Assembly: GCF_900104775.1 (NCBI RefSeq)
Contig: NZ_FNSA01000003.1
Coordinates: 2,170,001 to 2,234,000, forward strand
Origin: Tsukamurella tyrosinosolvens
Lineage (GTDB): Bacteria > Actinomycetota > Actinomycetes > Mycobacteriales > Mycobacteriaceae
Length of the DNA stretch: 64,000 nucleotides
Direction: 5' to 3'
Shown here piece after piece: positions 27,458-38,670 of this stretch. The translations under genes and the position numbers were made by a program. Below the pieces are notes generated by a model, which worked only from the letters and a program-made list of their open reading frames with translations, did no database searches and was not told the origin of the DNA. Within the stretch, counting starts at the first letter, position 1. Every line of letters begins with the position of its first letter.

Positions 27458-27930
27458 CGCCCGAGCTGCGCGGCGCCGAACACGGCGAGCGCCTTGTCGC
27501 AGTGCACCACCAGGTGGGTGTACTCCGCGGACGAGACGCCTGCGGGAATCGTGAACCGCTGCGCGGCCTTGTCGTAGGCGATCGCGCCCAGACGGACGCC
27601 GCCCTTCACGTCGGCCTCGGTGGTTCCCTTGGCCAGGTAGAGGTGCAGGTCGGGGCCCTCGTCGGAGGAGAAGCCCGTGAGTTCCACCGCGTCGCCGGTG
27701 ATCGTCGCGGTGCCGGCGACGTTCTTGCCGTTGAGGCCGGCGAACATCCCCGTGACGGCGGCGGTCGACGGTGCGGACATGGGCATCGACATGGGCATGG
27801 ACATCGACATGGAGGCGGCGCCGGTGCTCGTCATGGGCTCGGCGGCCATGTCCTTCGAACCGCCGCACGCCGTCAGGGCCAAGCCCAGGACGACGGTGGC
27901 GACAGCGCCGGTGAGGTGGGAAGCGCGCAT
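27454..27930 (-). CDS. DM13-domain lipoprotein with Met-rich linker
   Basis: Secreted lipoprotein of 158 aa. The signal peptide ends in the lipobox ALTAC, giving Cys22 as the lipidated residue. Residues 41-51 are an alternating Met/Ser/Pro run (MSMSMPMSMPM), a possible Cu(I) or methionine-oxidation site. A DM13 domain follows (GLNGKNVAGTATITG, FSSDEGPDLHLYLAKG) with the characteristic conserved Cys at 144 (LVVHCDKALAVFG), proposed to take part in redox chemistry. It is cotranscribed with DoxX and divergent from a two-component system. Confidence 0.82.
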   Translation of the reverse strand: MRASHLTGAVATVVLGLALTACGGSKDMAAEPMTSTGAASMSMSMPMSMPMSAPSTAAVTGMFAGLNGKNVAGTATITGDAVELTGFSSDEGPDLHLYLAKGTTEADVKGGVRLGAIAYDKAAQRFTIPAGVSSAEYTHLVVHCDKALAVFGAAQLGR

Positions 27931-28023
27931 GATGGGTACTCCTTCTCGATCACGTGGCCGGCGGCTCGGGCGCCGACTCGGGATCGAGTCAATCGCCGGT
28001 CGGGGGCCGGGAGAAGGAGAGTG

Positions 28024-28058
28024 TCAGCGCCGTAAGGGCTCCTTTCAGTTCTGTAAGG
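28024..28058. promoter_or_regulatory. direct repeats upstream of the OmpR-type regulator, operator candidate
   Basis: Two copies of TCAG-N4-GTAAGG in the same orientation (28024-28037 and 28045-28058), 21 bases apart, about two helical turns. Direct repeats with such periodicity are the usual targets of OmpR/PhoB-family regulators. They lie 40 bases before the response regulator start and about 95 bases upstream of the divergent DM13 gene. Confidence 0.45.
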
Positions 28059-28097
28059 AACGGCGCGTGCGCCGCCGCCCCGCCTAGTCTCGGACCC

Positions 28098-28784
28098 ATG
28101 CACGAGGGGTCACGGGTGATGGTCGTCGAGGACGATCCAGCGGTCCGCACGGTCGTCGCCGACCATCTGCGGCTCGCGGGATGTCTCGTCGCGCAGCACC
28201 GCGACGGCGCACAGGCGTGGGAGGCCTTCCAGGCCGACCGCCCGGACCTGCTGGTGCTCGACCGCATGCTCCCGGGCCTCAGCGGCGACGAGCTGTGCCG
28301 GCGGATCCGCGAGGTCTCGGCGGTGCCGATCATCATGCTCACCGCGCTCGACGGCGTGGACAATCGCATCGACGGCCTCGAGAGCGGCGCCGACGACTAC
28401 CTCGCGAAGCCCTTCTCCCTCCGCGAGCTCCAACTCCGCGTCAACGCCCAGCTGCGGCGCAGCGCACCGTCGGAGGCGGAGCTCGTCCTCGAGGCGGGGC
28501 CGTTCCGCATCGATGCCGCGCACCGGCGCGTCTGGGTGTCCGGCCGTGAGACGCCGCTGACCACGCGGGAGTACGAGCTGCTGCTCTACCTCGTGCGCAA
28601 CCCCGACAGGGTGATCAGCCGCGACGAGATCCTGCGCGAGGTGTGGCGCTGGGGCTTCGGGGACCCGTCCACGGTGACGGTGCACGTGCGCCGCCTGCGC
28701 GAGAAGATCGAGGACGACCCGCGCAATCCCGCGTACCTGCGCACGGAGTGGGGCGCCGGGTACCGGTTCGGGTGGGGCCGATGA
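28098..28784 (+). CDS. OmpR/PhoB-family response regulator
   Basis: DNA-binding regulator of 228 aa. Receiver domain residues 1-120: VMVVEDDPAV acidic pocket, phosphoacceptor Asp in LLVLDRMLPGLSGDE, and Lys in YLAKPFS. Winged-helix output domain from about residue 130 (LTTREYELLLYLVRNPDRVISRDEIL split over TTREYELLLYL and TVTVHVRRLREKIE). The stop overlaps the kinase start. It may regulate the divergent DM13-DoxX operon. Confidence 0.93.
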   Translation: MHEGSRVMVVEDDPAVRTVVADHLRLAGCLVAQHRDGAQAWEAFQADRPDLLVLDRMLPGLSGDELCRRIREVSAVPIIMLTALDGVDNRIDGLESGADDYLAKPFSLRELQLRVNAQLRRSAPSEAELVLEAGPFRIDAAHRRVWVSGRETPLTTREYELLLYLVRNPDRVISRDEILREVWRWGFGDPSTVTVHVRRLREKIEDDPRNPAYLRTEWGAGYRFGWGR

Positions 28785-29920
28785 TGCTCGACGGCGCGGC
28801 ACTCGCGCAGATCGCGGCGACCGCGCTGGTGGTGACCATCCTCGTCACCCTTCTCACGCTGGGGGTCCTCCGGCTGACCCGGCGCTCGAGCATCGGCATC
28901 CGGGCGGCGATCGCGATCGCCGGGGCGCTGATCTCCGTCGTGGCGTCCACGCTCGCGATCGCGGTGCAGATGTACCTGTCGCGGCACGACCTCACGGTAC
29001 TGCTCTGGGTGATCGGCACGTCCGCGGTGTTCAGCGTGGTCGCGACCCCCTTCGTCGTCGGCCGCGCCGTCGGCTCGTCGATCGCCGCGCTGCGCACCGC
29101 GACCCGCCGGGTCGGTGACGGCGACGTGGTCGAACCCACCCGCACCGGCCTCGCCGAACTCGACGCGGTCTCCGCCGAACTCGCCGACACCTCGCGGCGG
29201 TTGGAGGAGTCACGGGCGCGCGTGGCCGAACTCGACGCGGCCCGGCGGCAGTTCTTCGCATGGATCTCGCACGATCTGCGGACGCCGCTCGCCGGGGTGC
29301 GCGCTCTCGCCGAGGCGCTCGACGAGGGCACTGCGCCCGATCGCGCCGCCTACCTCGCCGCGCTCCGCGGCAAGGTAGAGACGCTCAACGCGATGATCGC
29401 CGACCTCTTCGAGCTGTCCAAGCTCCAGACCGGTACGTTGCGCATCCACCCCGAGCCGGTGGTCCTCCTCGATCTGATCAGCGACGCCGTCGCGGACTGC
29501 CGGGCGGACGCCGAACGGCGTGGGATCACCATCGCGCAGGACGGGATCGACGGGCACCTCGTGCTCGTCGATCCGCGGGAGCTGACCCGCGTGATCGGCA
29601 ACCTGCTCACCAACAGCCTGCGGCACGCGCCCGAGAACAGCGAGGTCGTCGTTCGGGCCGACCTGCTCGACGGCCGCCTGGTGCTCAGCGTCATCGATCA
29701 GGGGCCCGGCGTCGCCGCCGAGGACCTGGGCCGGATGTTCGACGTGGGGTGGCGGGCCGACACGGCCCGGTCGGCCGAGGCCGACGGTGCACCGCCGGGC
29801 GCGGGCCTGGGCCTCGCGATCGTGCGCGGCATCGTCGAGGCGCACGGCGGCACCGTCGTCGCGCGCAGCACCGACGCGGGCTTCCGGCTGGACCTGACGC
29901 TGCCGGTGGCGGACCGCTGA
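28781..29920 (+). CDS. HAMP-type sensor histidine kinase
   Basis: Kinase of 379 aa paired with the regulator directly upstream (ATGA overlap). Two membrane helices (about residues 8-30 and 70-95) border a short extracytoplasmic or intramembrane region. A HAMP-like linker follows, then the H box FFAWISHDLRTPLAGVRALA with the phosphoacceptor His, the N box VIGNLLTNSLRHAP, and G boxes DQGPGVAAED and GAGLGLAIVRGIV. The very small sensor loop suggests it senses membrane or redox state. Confidence 0.92.
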   Translation: MMLDGAALAQIAATALVVTILVTLLTLGVLRLTRRSSIGIRAAIAIAGALISVVASTLAIAVQMYLSRHDLTVLLWVIGTSAVFSVVATPFVVGRAVGSSIAALRTATRRVGDGDVVEPTRTGLAELDAVSAELADTSRRLEESRARVAELDAARRQFFAWISHDLRTPLAGVRALAEALDEGTAPDRAAYLAALRGKVETLNAMIADLFELSKLQTGTLRIHPEPVVLLDLISDAVADCRADAERRGITIAQDGIDGHLVLVDPRELTRVIGNLLTNSLRHAPENSEVVVRADLLDGRLVLSVIDQGPGVAAEDLGRMFDVGWRADTARSAEADGAPPGAGLGLAIVRGIVEAHGGTVVARSTDAGFRLDLTLPVADR

Positions 29921-30619
29921 TCAGCTGCCGCTGGCGAGGCTCACCACCAGGTTGATCGTGGTCGCGAGGATGCCGTTGGCGAAGACGAAGGACAGCAGCG
30001 TGTGCCGCAGCGTCTCGGCGCGGACGTCACTCGAGGTGATGGCGGTGTCGGAGACGCAGTAGGCGGTCCCGAAGGACAGTGAGATGTAGGCGAAGTCGGT
30101 GTAGCGCGGCGGCTGGGTCTGGTTGAAGTCGATGCCGCCGGGCGGCGGGGTGTCGTAGTAGGTCTGGGCGTAGCGCAGCGTGAACAGCAGGTGCATCATC
30201 AGCCAGGACAGGATGGTCGTGCTCAACGCGAGGCCGCCCAGTGCGAGCCGTCCGTTCGGCGTCGCCGTATGAGCGTCCGCCATGACGATCGCCACGGCGA
30301 CGAGGCTCGCCAATGCGCACGTCATGGTCAGGAAGTTACCGAGGCGGCGCTGCGGATCCTCCTCCGTGGAGTGCGCCGCGGTGGTCTCGGCGTCCATCGG
30401 CGAGATGGTGAGCCATACCCAGACCACGTAGATGCCCGCCGCGGCCGCCCACCCGGCGGCGGGCGCGTGCCGCCACGAGTCGAGCAGGCCCACGGCCACC
30501 GCGACGCCGCCGCCCACCAGGACCATGACGGTCGCGCGGACCCGGGCAACGGCGGCCCGTCGCCTCGCCACGGCCGGCCGGCTGTTCTCCGAACCGGTTG
30601 CAGTCGCATCGTTGGACAT
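29921..30619 (-). CDS. DUF1345 membrane protein
   Basis: Protein of 232 aa with about five membrane helices. The DUF1345 signature region is clear: SWLMMHLLFTLRYAQTYY and DFAYISLSFGTAYCVSDTAI, ending with a helix NGILATTINLVVSLA. Function of the family is unknown. It abuts the kinase gene end to end (stops at 29920 and 29921), with ATG 30619 as start. Divergent from the alcohol dehydrogenase. Confidence 0.82.
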   Translation of the reverse strand: MSNDATATGSENSRPAVARRRAAVARVRATVMVLVGGGVAVAVGLLDSWRHAPAAGWAAAAGIYVVWVWLTISPMDAETTAAHSTEEDPQRRLGNFLTMTCALASLVAVAIVMADAHTATPNGRLALGGLALSTTILSWLMMHLLFTLRYAQTYYDTPPPGGIDFNQTQPPRYTDFAYISLSFGTAYCVSDTAITSSDVRAETLRHTLLSFVFANGILATTINLVVSLASGS

Positions 30620-30727
30620 GGGGCGATCTAAGCACCCGATCGCGACTTCCGTAGCCCGCGCGGAGAATCCGGCGAGCGCCCCGGGGTCGCGCGGCGGCGC
30701 GTGCGGACGGGGCGCACAATGGAAAGC

Positions 30728-31783
30728 ATGATCGTGAACGCATATGGAGCCGTGTCCGCAACCGAGCCGCTCGAGCCGATGACGATCGAGCGCCGCGATC
30801 CCGGTCCGCACGACGTGCAGATCGCCGTTCGGTATGCGGGCATCTGCCACAGCGACATCCACACCGTGCGCAGCGAGTGGGGGCCCGCCCGGTACCCGGT
30901 GGTGCCCGGCCACGAGATCGCGGGCGAGGTCACCGCGGTCGGCTCGGATGTCACGAGGTTCGCGGTCGGCGACCGCGTGGGCGTCGGCTGCTTCGTGGAC
31001 TCCTGCCGCGAGTGCGCCGCGTGCCTGCGCGGCGAGGAGCAGTACTGCGAGCGCGGCATGGTCGGCACCTACAACGCGAAGGGCCGCGACGGGCAGCCCA
31101 CGCAGGGCGGCTACTCGACGGGCATCGTCGTCGACGAGAACTACGTGCTCCGGGTCCCGGAGAGCATCGACTACGCGGCCGCCGCGCCGCTGCTGTGCGC
31201 CGGGATCACGCTCTTCAGCCCGCTGCGCCACTGGAACGTCGGCCCCGGTAGCAAGGTCGCGATCATCGGTCTCGGCGGCCTCGGCCACATGGGCGTGAAG
31301 CTGGCCGCGGCGATGGGCGCCGAGGTGACCGTGCTCAGCCAGTCGCTCAAGAAGATGGAGGACGGTCTGCGCCTGGGCGCGCAGCACTACTACGCGACCT
31401 CCGATCCCGACACCTTCAAGGTGCTGCGCAATCGCTTCGACGTCATCATCAACACCGTCTCGGCGAACCTCGACATGCACCCGTACTTCGGGATGCTGGC
31501 CGTCGACGGCACGCTCGTCGAGGTCGGCCTGCCGGAGCATCCGGTGCCGGTCAACGTCTTCGACCTGACCCGCAATCGCCGCAGCTTCGCCGGCTCGATG
31601 ATCGGCGGCATCGCCCAGACCCAGGAGATGCTCGACTTCTGCGCCGAGCACGGCATCGGCTCCGAGATCGAGCTGATCTCCGCCGATCAGATCAACGAGG
31701 CCTACGAGCGCGTGATCGCCTCGGACGTGCGGTACCGCTTCGTGATCGACACCGCGACGCTCGAGGCGCCCGCCGCCGGCTGA
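30728..31783 (+). CDS. zinc-dependent NAD(P)-linked alcohol dehydrogenase (AdhC/cinnamyl-alcohol type)
   Basis: MDR-family dehydrogenase of 351 aa. Catalytic zinc ligands: Cys in [11 protein letters not shown] and His-Glu in [10 protein letters not shown]. The structural zinc site is the four-cysteine loop [15 protein letters not shown]. The Rossmann motif is [18 protein letters not shown]. It resembles mycobacterial AdhC. ATG 30728 follows a GGAAAG site; upstream in-frame starts lack one. The physiological aldehyde or alcohol is not evident. Confidence 0.9.
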   Translation: MIVNAYGAVSATEPLEPMTIERRDPGPHDVQIAVRYAGICHSDIHTVRSEWGPARYPVVPGHEIAGEVTAVGSDVTRFAVGDRVGVGCFVDSCRECAACLRGEEQYCERGMVGTYNAKGRDGQPTQGGYSTGIVVDENYVLRVPESIDYAAAAPLLCAGITLFSPLRHWNVGPGSKVAIIGLGGLGHMGVKLAAAMGAEVTVLSQSLKKMEDGLRLGAQHYYATSDPDTFKVLRNRFDVIINTVSANLDMHPYFGMLAVDGTLVEVGLPEHPVPVNVFDLTRNRRSFAGSMIGGIAQTQEMLDFCAEHGIGSEIELISADQINEAYERVIASDVRYRFVIDTATLEAPAAG

Positions 31784-31814
31784 GCCCCGGAGCGAGCGGC
31801 CCCGGGCCGGTCGA

Positions 31815-32222
31815 TCAGAGCTGGTTGATCCGGATCAGGTTGCCGGCCGGGTCGCGGAACGCGCAGTCGCGCACGCCGTAATCCTGGTCCATGGGCTCCT
31901 GCACCACGTCGGCACCCGCACCGGCGACGCGTTCGAACAGGCCGTCCAGGTCGTCGGTCGAGAGCGTGACCGCGGTGTAGGCGCCCTTGGCGATGAGGTC
32001 GAGCACCGTCTGCCGCTCGTCCGCGGTGACGCCGGGGTCCATGGCCGGCGGGTGCAGCAGGATCGACGTCTGCGGCTGGCCGACGGGACCGACGGTCAGC
32101 CACCGCATGTCCTGGTAGCCGACGTCCTTGCGCACCTCGAAACCGAGCAGGTCGCGGTAGAAGCCGAGGGCGGCCTCGGCGTCGGTGTGGGGGAGGTAGG
32201 CGAGCGAGATCGTGATGGTCAT
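31815..32222 (-). CDS. VOC-family (glyoxalase/bleomycin-resistance fold) protein
   Basis: Protein of 135 aa with the paired beta-alpha-beta-beta-beta units of the VOC superfamily: ALGFYRDLLGFEVRKDVGYQ and, at the end, DYGVRDCAFRDPAGNLIRINQL. The final motif is typical of glyoxalase-like proteins. No substrate is inferable. The upstream neighbour on the same strand is an AraC-type regulator, 10 bases away, a very common pairing. Confidence 0.85.
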   Translation of the reverse strand: MTITISLAYLPHTDAEAALGFYRDLLGFEVRKDVGYQDMRWLTVGPVGQPQTSILLHPPAMDPGVTADERQTVLDLIAKGAYTAVTLSTDDLDGLFERVAGAGADVVQEPMDQDYGVRDCAFRDPAGNLIRINQL

Positions 32223-32232
32223 GCGGCCCAGG

Positions 32233-32694
32233 TTATTGCGGCGGGGCGTGCGGTGCTTCTCGGTTCCTGACCGGTCGCATGACCTGCCGGGCGAGGCACG
32301 CCGGGATGCCCTCCGCGGCGGCGCTGTGGTCGCGCTTGTAGACGCTCGGCGGCACGCCCACGAGTTCGGTGAACCGGGTGCTGAACGTGCCCAGCGACGA
32401 GCTTCCCACCGCGAAGCACGCGTCGGTCACGGAGACGTCGCCGCGGCGCAGCAGCATCATCGCCCGCTCGATCCGGCGGGTCATGAGGTACGAGTAGGGC
32501 GATTCGCCGTAGACGCGCTTGAACTCGCGGCTCAGGTGCCCCGCGGACAGGTGGGCGCCGCGGGCCAGTTCCTCGACGTCGAGCGGCTGCGCGAACTCGC
32601 GGTCGATGCGGTCGCGCACGCGGCGCAGCACCGCCAGGTCGCGCGCCCGCTGCGCCGGGTCAGGACTCCGGGCGCCACTTCTTGGCGTACTCAT
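32233..32694 (-). CDS. AraC-family transcriptional regulator (DNA-binding domain only)
   Basis: Protein of about 153 aa with two helix-turn-helix motifs (LDVEELARGAHLSAGHLSREF and VTDACFAVGSSSLGTFSTRF) and VGVPPSVYK closing the domain. No separate sensing domain is present. The ATG at 32694 overlaps the upstream plsC-like gene by 35 bases, so a downstream GTG may be the real start. Together with the VOC gene just downstream it makes a regulator-enzyme unit. Confidence 0.85.
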   Translation of the reverse strand: MSTPRSGARSPDPAQRARDLAVLRRVRDRIDREFAQPLDVEELARGAHLSAGHLSREFKRVYGESPYSYLMTRRIERAMMLLRRGDVSVTDACFAVGSSSLGTFSTRFTELVGVPPSVYKRDHSAAAEGIPACLARQVMRPVRNREAPHAPPQ

Positions 32695-33373
32695 CCACGT
32701 ACTCCTGCCCGGTGAGCGACTGGATCTCCTGCATGAGCCGGTCGGTCACCGAGCGCTCCAGCGCGTGACGCTCGTCGGGATCCGACGGGATGTCGTACTC
32801 GATCGGCTCGATGGGCTTGGCGAACTTCACCTGCACCCGCTCGGCGTGCCAGCTGAACGGACCGGGGGGCGAGACCTTGTCGGTGCCGATGACGCCGACG
32901 GGGATGATCGGCACATTCGCCTCGAAGGCGATCCGGACCAGGCCGGTGCGGCCGCGGTAGAGCCGGCCGTCGGGGGAGCGGGTGCCCTCCGGATACATGC
33001 CGACCAGGCGGCCCTCGCCGAGCAGCTTCTTGGCGGTGTTCAGCGCGGCCGTCGCCGCGTCGCCGCCGGCGCGGTCGATCGGCACCTGCCCCGTCTGCGT
33101 GTAGAAGAACTTCTGCAGCTTGCCGGAGACGCCGGGCGCGGTGAAGTAGTCGCTCTTCGCCAGGTAGGAGATGCGGCGCGGCACGACCAGGGGCACGAAC
33201 AGCCAGTCGGCGATCGACAGATGATTGCCGGCGATGAGGGCCGGGCCGTCGACCGGGATGTTCTCCAGGCCCTCGACGGTCGGCCGGTTCACCAGCCGGA
33301 TCGTCGGTCCCACCGACACGTGCTTGATCAGCCAGTACAGGAGGCCCTGGTCCCCGTGGTTGGTCTCAGCCAT
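32660..33373 (-). CDS. 1-acyl-sn-glycerol-3-phosphate acyltransferase (PlsC family)
   Basis: Membrane-associated acyltransferase of 237 aa. It has the HX4D catalytic motif in AGNHLSIADWLFVP, the glycerophosphate-binding block YPEGTRSPDG, and IPVGVIGTDKV. Likely forms phosphatidic acid; related mycobacterial proteins are numerous. The ATG at 33373 is preferred over an upstream TTG. It overlaps the AraC-type gene. Confidence 0.85.
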   Translation of the reverse strand: MAETNHGDQGLLYWLIKHVSVGPTIRLVNRPTVEGLENIPVDGPALIAGNHLSIADWLFVPLVVPRRISYLAKSDYFTAPGVSGKLQKFFYTQTGQVPIDRAGGDAATAALNTAKKLLGEGRLVGMYPEGTRSPDGRLYRGRTGLVRIAFEANVPIIPVGVIGTDKVSPPGPFSWHAERVQVKFAKPIEPIEYDIPSDPDERHALERSVTDRLMQEIQSLTGQEYVDEYAKKWRPES

Positions 33374-33527
33374 GGCGGACAACTTACCGGACCGTCAGGT
33401 GCCCCCGGGGCCCGAAGCCGAGGTGCGCGGCCGCCTGTGACGGCACCCACACCGGTGGTCGACGGCATCGCCGGTCGGCCGGTGCCCGGCCGGATACCCG
33501 GTGGCGCGGCACCCATAGAATGGGGGC

Positions 33528-35986
<2,459 letters not shown>

Positions 35987-35994
35987 GTGACTCC

Positions 35995-36609
35995 ATGACC
36001 GATCGCATCGCCCGCATCGAGCGCACCACGAGGGAGTCCTCCATCGTGGTGGAGATCAACCTCGACGGCACCGGCACCACCGAGATCGCCACCGGCGTCC
36101 CCTTCTTCGACCACATGCTCACCGCCTTCGGCCAACACGGCAGCTTCGATCTGACGGTGCAGGCCAAGGGCGACATCGAGATCGACGCGCACCACACCGT
36201 CGAGGACACGGCGATCGTGCTCGGCCAGGCCATCGCGGAGGCCCTGGGCGACAAGAAGGGCATCCGCCGCTTCGGCGACTGCTTCATCCCCATGGACGAG
36301 ACCCTGGCGCACGCCTCCGTGGACGTCTCGGGTCGGCCGTACGCCGTGCACACCGGTGAGCCGGAGTACCTGGTGCACTCCGTGATCGGCGGCTACCCGG
36401 GCGTCCCCTACTCGACGGTGATCAACCGCCACGTCTTCGAGTCCCTCGCGATGAACGCACGGATCGCGCTGCACGTGCGCGTCCTCTACGGCCGCGACCC
36501 GCACCACATCACGGAGGCGGAGTTCAAGGCCGTCGCCCGCGCCCTGCGCGCCGCCGTCGAGCCGGACCCCCGGGTCACCGGCGTCCCGTCGACCAAGGGC
36601 ACGCTCTAA
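35995..36609 (+). CDS. hisB: imidazoleglycerol-phosphate dehydratase
   Basis: Manganese enzyme of 204 aa, monofunctional as in other actinobacteria. The duplicated metal-binding motifs are [40 protein letters not shown] and [12 protein letters not shown]. Histidine genes stop here; the next his gene (hisH) is 24 kb away. A GC hairpin (36661-36683) follows, consistent with transcription ending after hisB. Confidence 0.97.
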   Translation: MTDRIARIERTTRESSIVVEINLDGTGTTEIATGVPFFDHMLTAFGQHGSFDLTVQAKGDIEIDAHHTVEDTAIVLGQAIAEALGDKKGIRRFGDCFIPMDETLAHASVDVSGRPYAVHTGEPEYLVHSVIGGYPGVPYSTVINRHVFESLAMNARIALHVRVLYGRDPHHITEAEFKAVARALRAAVEPDPRVTGVPSTKGTL

Positions 36610-36660
36610 CGGTCCCGCGCGCCGAGCGCCGGCGCGTAGGCGTCCGGCTCGCTCGGGGGA

Positions 36661-36683
36661 CCCCGTCCTTTCGGAGGGCGGGG
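36661..36683 (+). terminator. hairpin downstream of hisB
   Basis: Stem of nine pairs (36661-36669 CCCCGTCCT with 36675-36683 AGGGCGGGG, one G-U pair) and a 5-base loop, about 50 bases after the hisB stop. It precedes the AT-rich inverted repeat that marks the next promoter. Confidence 0.5.
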
Positions 36684-36685
36684 AC

Positions 36686-36720
36686 GCAAACAATTTTGTA
36701 GGATCAACAAAATTGTTCGC
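36686..36720. promoter_or_regulatory. AT-rich inverted repeat upstream of the M61 peptidase gene
   Basis: Perfect 11-base arms AACAATTTTGT (36689-36699) and ACAAAATTGTT (36707-36717) around a 7-base spacer; with one mismatch the arms extend to 14 bases (36686-36699, 36707-36720). Such AT content is exceptional in this DNA. It lies about 20 bases before the peptidase start, suiting a repressor operator over the promoter. Confidence 0.6.
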
Positions 36721-36738
36721 GGGAAGCCGGGAGTGCCG

Positions 36739-38643
36739 ATGTCCAAGGTTCGAGGCGTGAGCGCCGTCAGCATCGTGATCGTCCTCCTGGCGGGCCTGCT
36801 GGCCTGCGGGTCGCCGGACCGCGCGGGGGAGGGCGCAGGCGAGCAGAAGCCCATCGCGGTGTCCGTGGACGTCACCAACCTGCCGCAGCGCATCATCGGT
36901 GTGAAGCAGTCGATCCCCGTCAGCGCGGGCGAGGTGACCCTGCTCTACCCGCAGTGGCTGCCGGGGAACCATTCCCCGTCCGGCCCGATCGACAAGATCG
37001 CCGGCATCACCTTCTCGGGCGGCGGGAAGAAGCTGGAGTGGAAGCGTGATCCGCTCAACGTCTACGCGCTGAAGGTCACGGTGCCCGACGGCGTCGACAC
37101 CCTGGACGCGGCGTTCTCGTACCTCACGCCGACGGACAGCGCGCAGGGGCGCGTCGTGATGACGCCGAACATGCTCAACCTGCAGTGGAACGCCGTGCTC
37201 CTCTACCCGAAGGGGAAGCCCGCGAGCGAGATTCCGTTCACCGCGAGTGTGACCTATCCGCCGGGATTCCAGGCCGGCACCGCGCTGGACGTCTCCGGCC
37301 GGCGCGGGGACACCGTCGACTACCGCACCGTTCCGCTCGACGTCCTCGCCGACTCGCCCGTCTACGCGGGACGCTTCCACAAGGAGATCGACCTCGCCCC
37401 CGGCGCCGAGGTCCCGGTGCGCCTGCAGGTGTTCGCCGATGCCCCGGAACAGCTCGAGGCCAAGCCCGAGCACATCGAGCAGCACAGGGCCCTCGTTGCG
37501 CAGGCGATCAAGCTGTACGGGTCCCAGCACTACGACCACTACGACTTCCTGCTCTCGCTGTCGGATCAGCTGAGCTCGAACGGGCTGGAACACCAGCGAT
37601 CCAGCGAGAACGGCCAGCCGACCGACTACTTCACCGCGTGGAATCCCGAGGTCGGGAGCGACGACCTGCTCGGCCACGAGTACACGCACTCGTGGAACGG
37701 CAAGTTCCGGCGCCCGGCCGATCTGTGGACGCCGGACTTCAACACCCCGATGCAGGACAGCCTGATGTGGGTCTACGAGGGGCAGACCCAGTACTGGGGC
37801 AACGTGCTCACCGGTCGCGCGGGCCTGCGGCCGGCGGAGGTCTCCCGCGACGCGCTGGCGTCCGCGGTCGCCACCTACACCGACGGCAGGCCGGGCCTGA
37901 GCTGGCGCAGCCTGCAGGACACCACGAACGACCCGATCATCGCGCAGCGCCGCACCAAGCCGTACCGCTCCTGGCAGCTCAGCGAGGACTACTACCAGGG
38001 CGGTCAGCTCGTCTGGCTGGGCGTGGATGCGCGCATCCGGGAGCTGACGGGCAACACCAAGTCGCTCGACGACTTCGCCCGCGCCTTCTTCGGTGTCGAC
38101 GGGGGAACCTGGAAGACGCAGAACACGTACGACTTCGACAAGGTGGTCGCGACCCTGAACGGCGTCGCCGCCGACGACTGGGCGAAGTACCTCCGCGATC
38201 GCCTCGACGGCAGGGAGCCGTTCGCCTCGAGCGTCGAGAAGACCGGGTGGAAGCTGGTGTACGACAACAACCCGGGAGCCTTCCTCACGGAGCAGATGAA
38301 GGCGGCGGAGGGCGCCGCCAACTACACCTACTCCATCGGCCTCAACGTGTCCGCGACGGGCAAGGTGACCGACGTCCGCTGGGACGGCCCCGCGTTCAAG
38401 GCGAAGGTCGGGACCGGCATGACGGTGCTCTCGGTCAACGACGCGGCCTACTCGCAGGCCACGATGCAGACCGCGATCGAAGCCGCCAGGACGAATCCCG
38501 CTCCGATCCGCCTGCAGGTGAAGGACTTCGACCAGACGCGGACCGTCGAGATCGACTACCACGGCGGCCTGCGGTACCCGCACCTGCAGCGCATCGAAGG
38601 CACCCCGGACTACCTCAGCCAGATCCTGGCGAGCCGCCCGTAG
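36739..38643 (+). CDS. M61-family (glycyl aminopeptidase-like) metallopeptidase lipoprotein with PDZ domain
   Basis: About 634 aa. The N-terminal signal peptide ends in the lipobox LLAC (Cys23). After a beta-rich M61 N-terminal domain comes the gluzincin site LLGHEYTHSWNGK (HExxH at 313-317) with the third ligand Glu in WVYEGQTQYWG (about 347). The C-terminal region (about 520-600, GLNVSATGKVTDVRWDGPAF ... GTGMTVLSVNDA) is PDZ-like. M61 enzymes release N-terminal Gly/Ala, and most known examples come from Gram-negative bacteria. Single gene behind its own palindrome. Confidence 0.88.
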   Translation: MSKVRGVSAVSIVIVLLAGLLACGSPDRAGEGAGEQKPIAVSVDVTNLPQRIIGVKQSIPVSAGEVTLLYPQWLPGNHSPSGPIDKIAGITFSGGGKKLEWKRDPLNVYALKVTVPDGVDTLDAAFSYLTPTDSAQGRVVMTPNMLNLQWNAVLLYPKGKPASEIPFTASVTYPPGFQAGTALDVSGRRGDTVDYRTVPLDVLADSPVYAGRFHKEIDLAPGAEVPVRLQVFADAPEQLEAKPEHIEQHRALVAQAIKLYGSQHYDHYDFLLSLSDQLSSNGLEHQRSSENGQPTDYFTAWNPEVGSDDLLGHEYTHSWNGKFRRPADLWTPDFNTPMQDSLMWVYEGQTQYWGNVLTGRAGLRPAEVSRDALASAVATYTDGRPGLSWRSLQDTTNDPIIAQRRTKPYRSWQLSEDYYQGGQLVWLGVDARIRELTGNTKSLDDFARAFFGVDGGTWKTQNTYDFDKVVATLNGVAADDWAKYLRDRLDGREPFASSVEKTGWKLVYDNNPGAFLTEQMKAAEGAANYTYSIGLNVSATGKVTDVRWDGPAFKAKVGTGMTVLSVNDAAYSQATMQTAIEAARTNPAPIRLQVKDFDQTRTVEIDYHGGLRYPHLQRIEGTPDYLSQILASRP

Positions 38644-38646
38644 CCA

Positions 38647-38666
38647 GGGGCCCGGGGGCCCCGGGG
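38647..38666. terminator. GC-only hairpin between convergent peptidase and allantoinase genes
   Basis: A run of alternating G and C blocks (GGGGCCC, GGGGG, CCCC, GGGG) in the 27-base gap between convergent stops can pair as a short strong stem. A bidirectional terminator is likely from position, but no single stem is clearly favoured. Confidence 0.35.
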
Positions 38667-38670
38667 CGGC

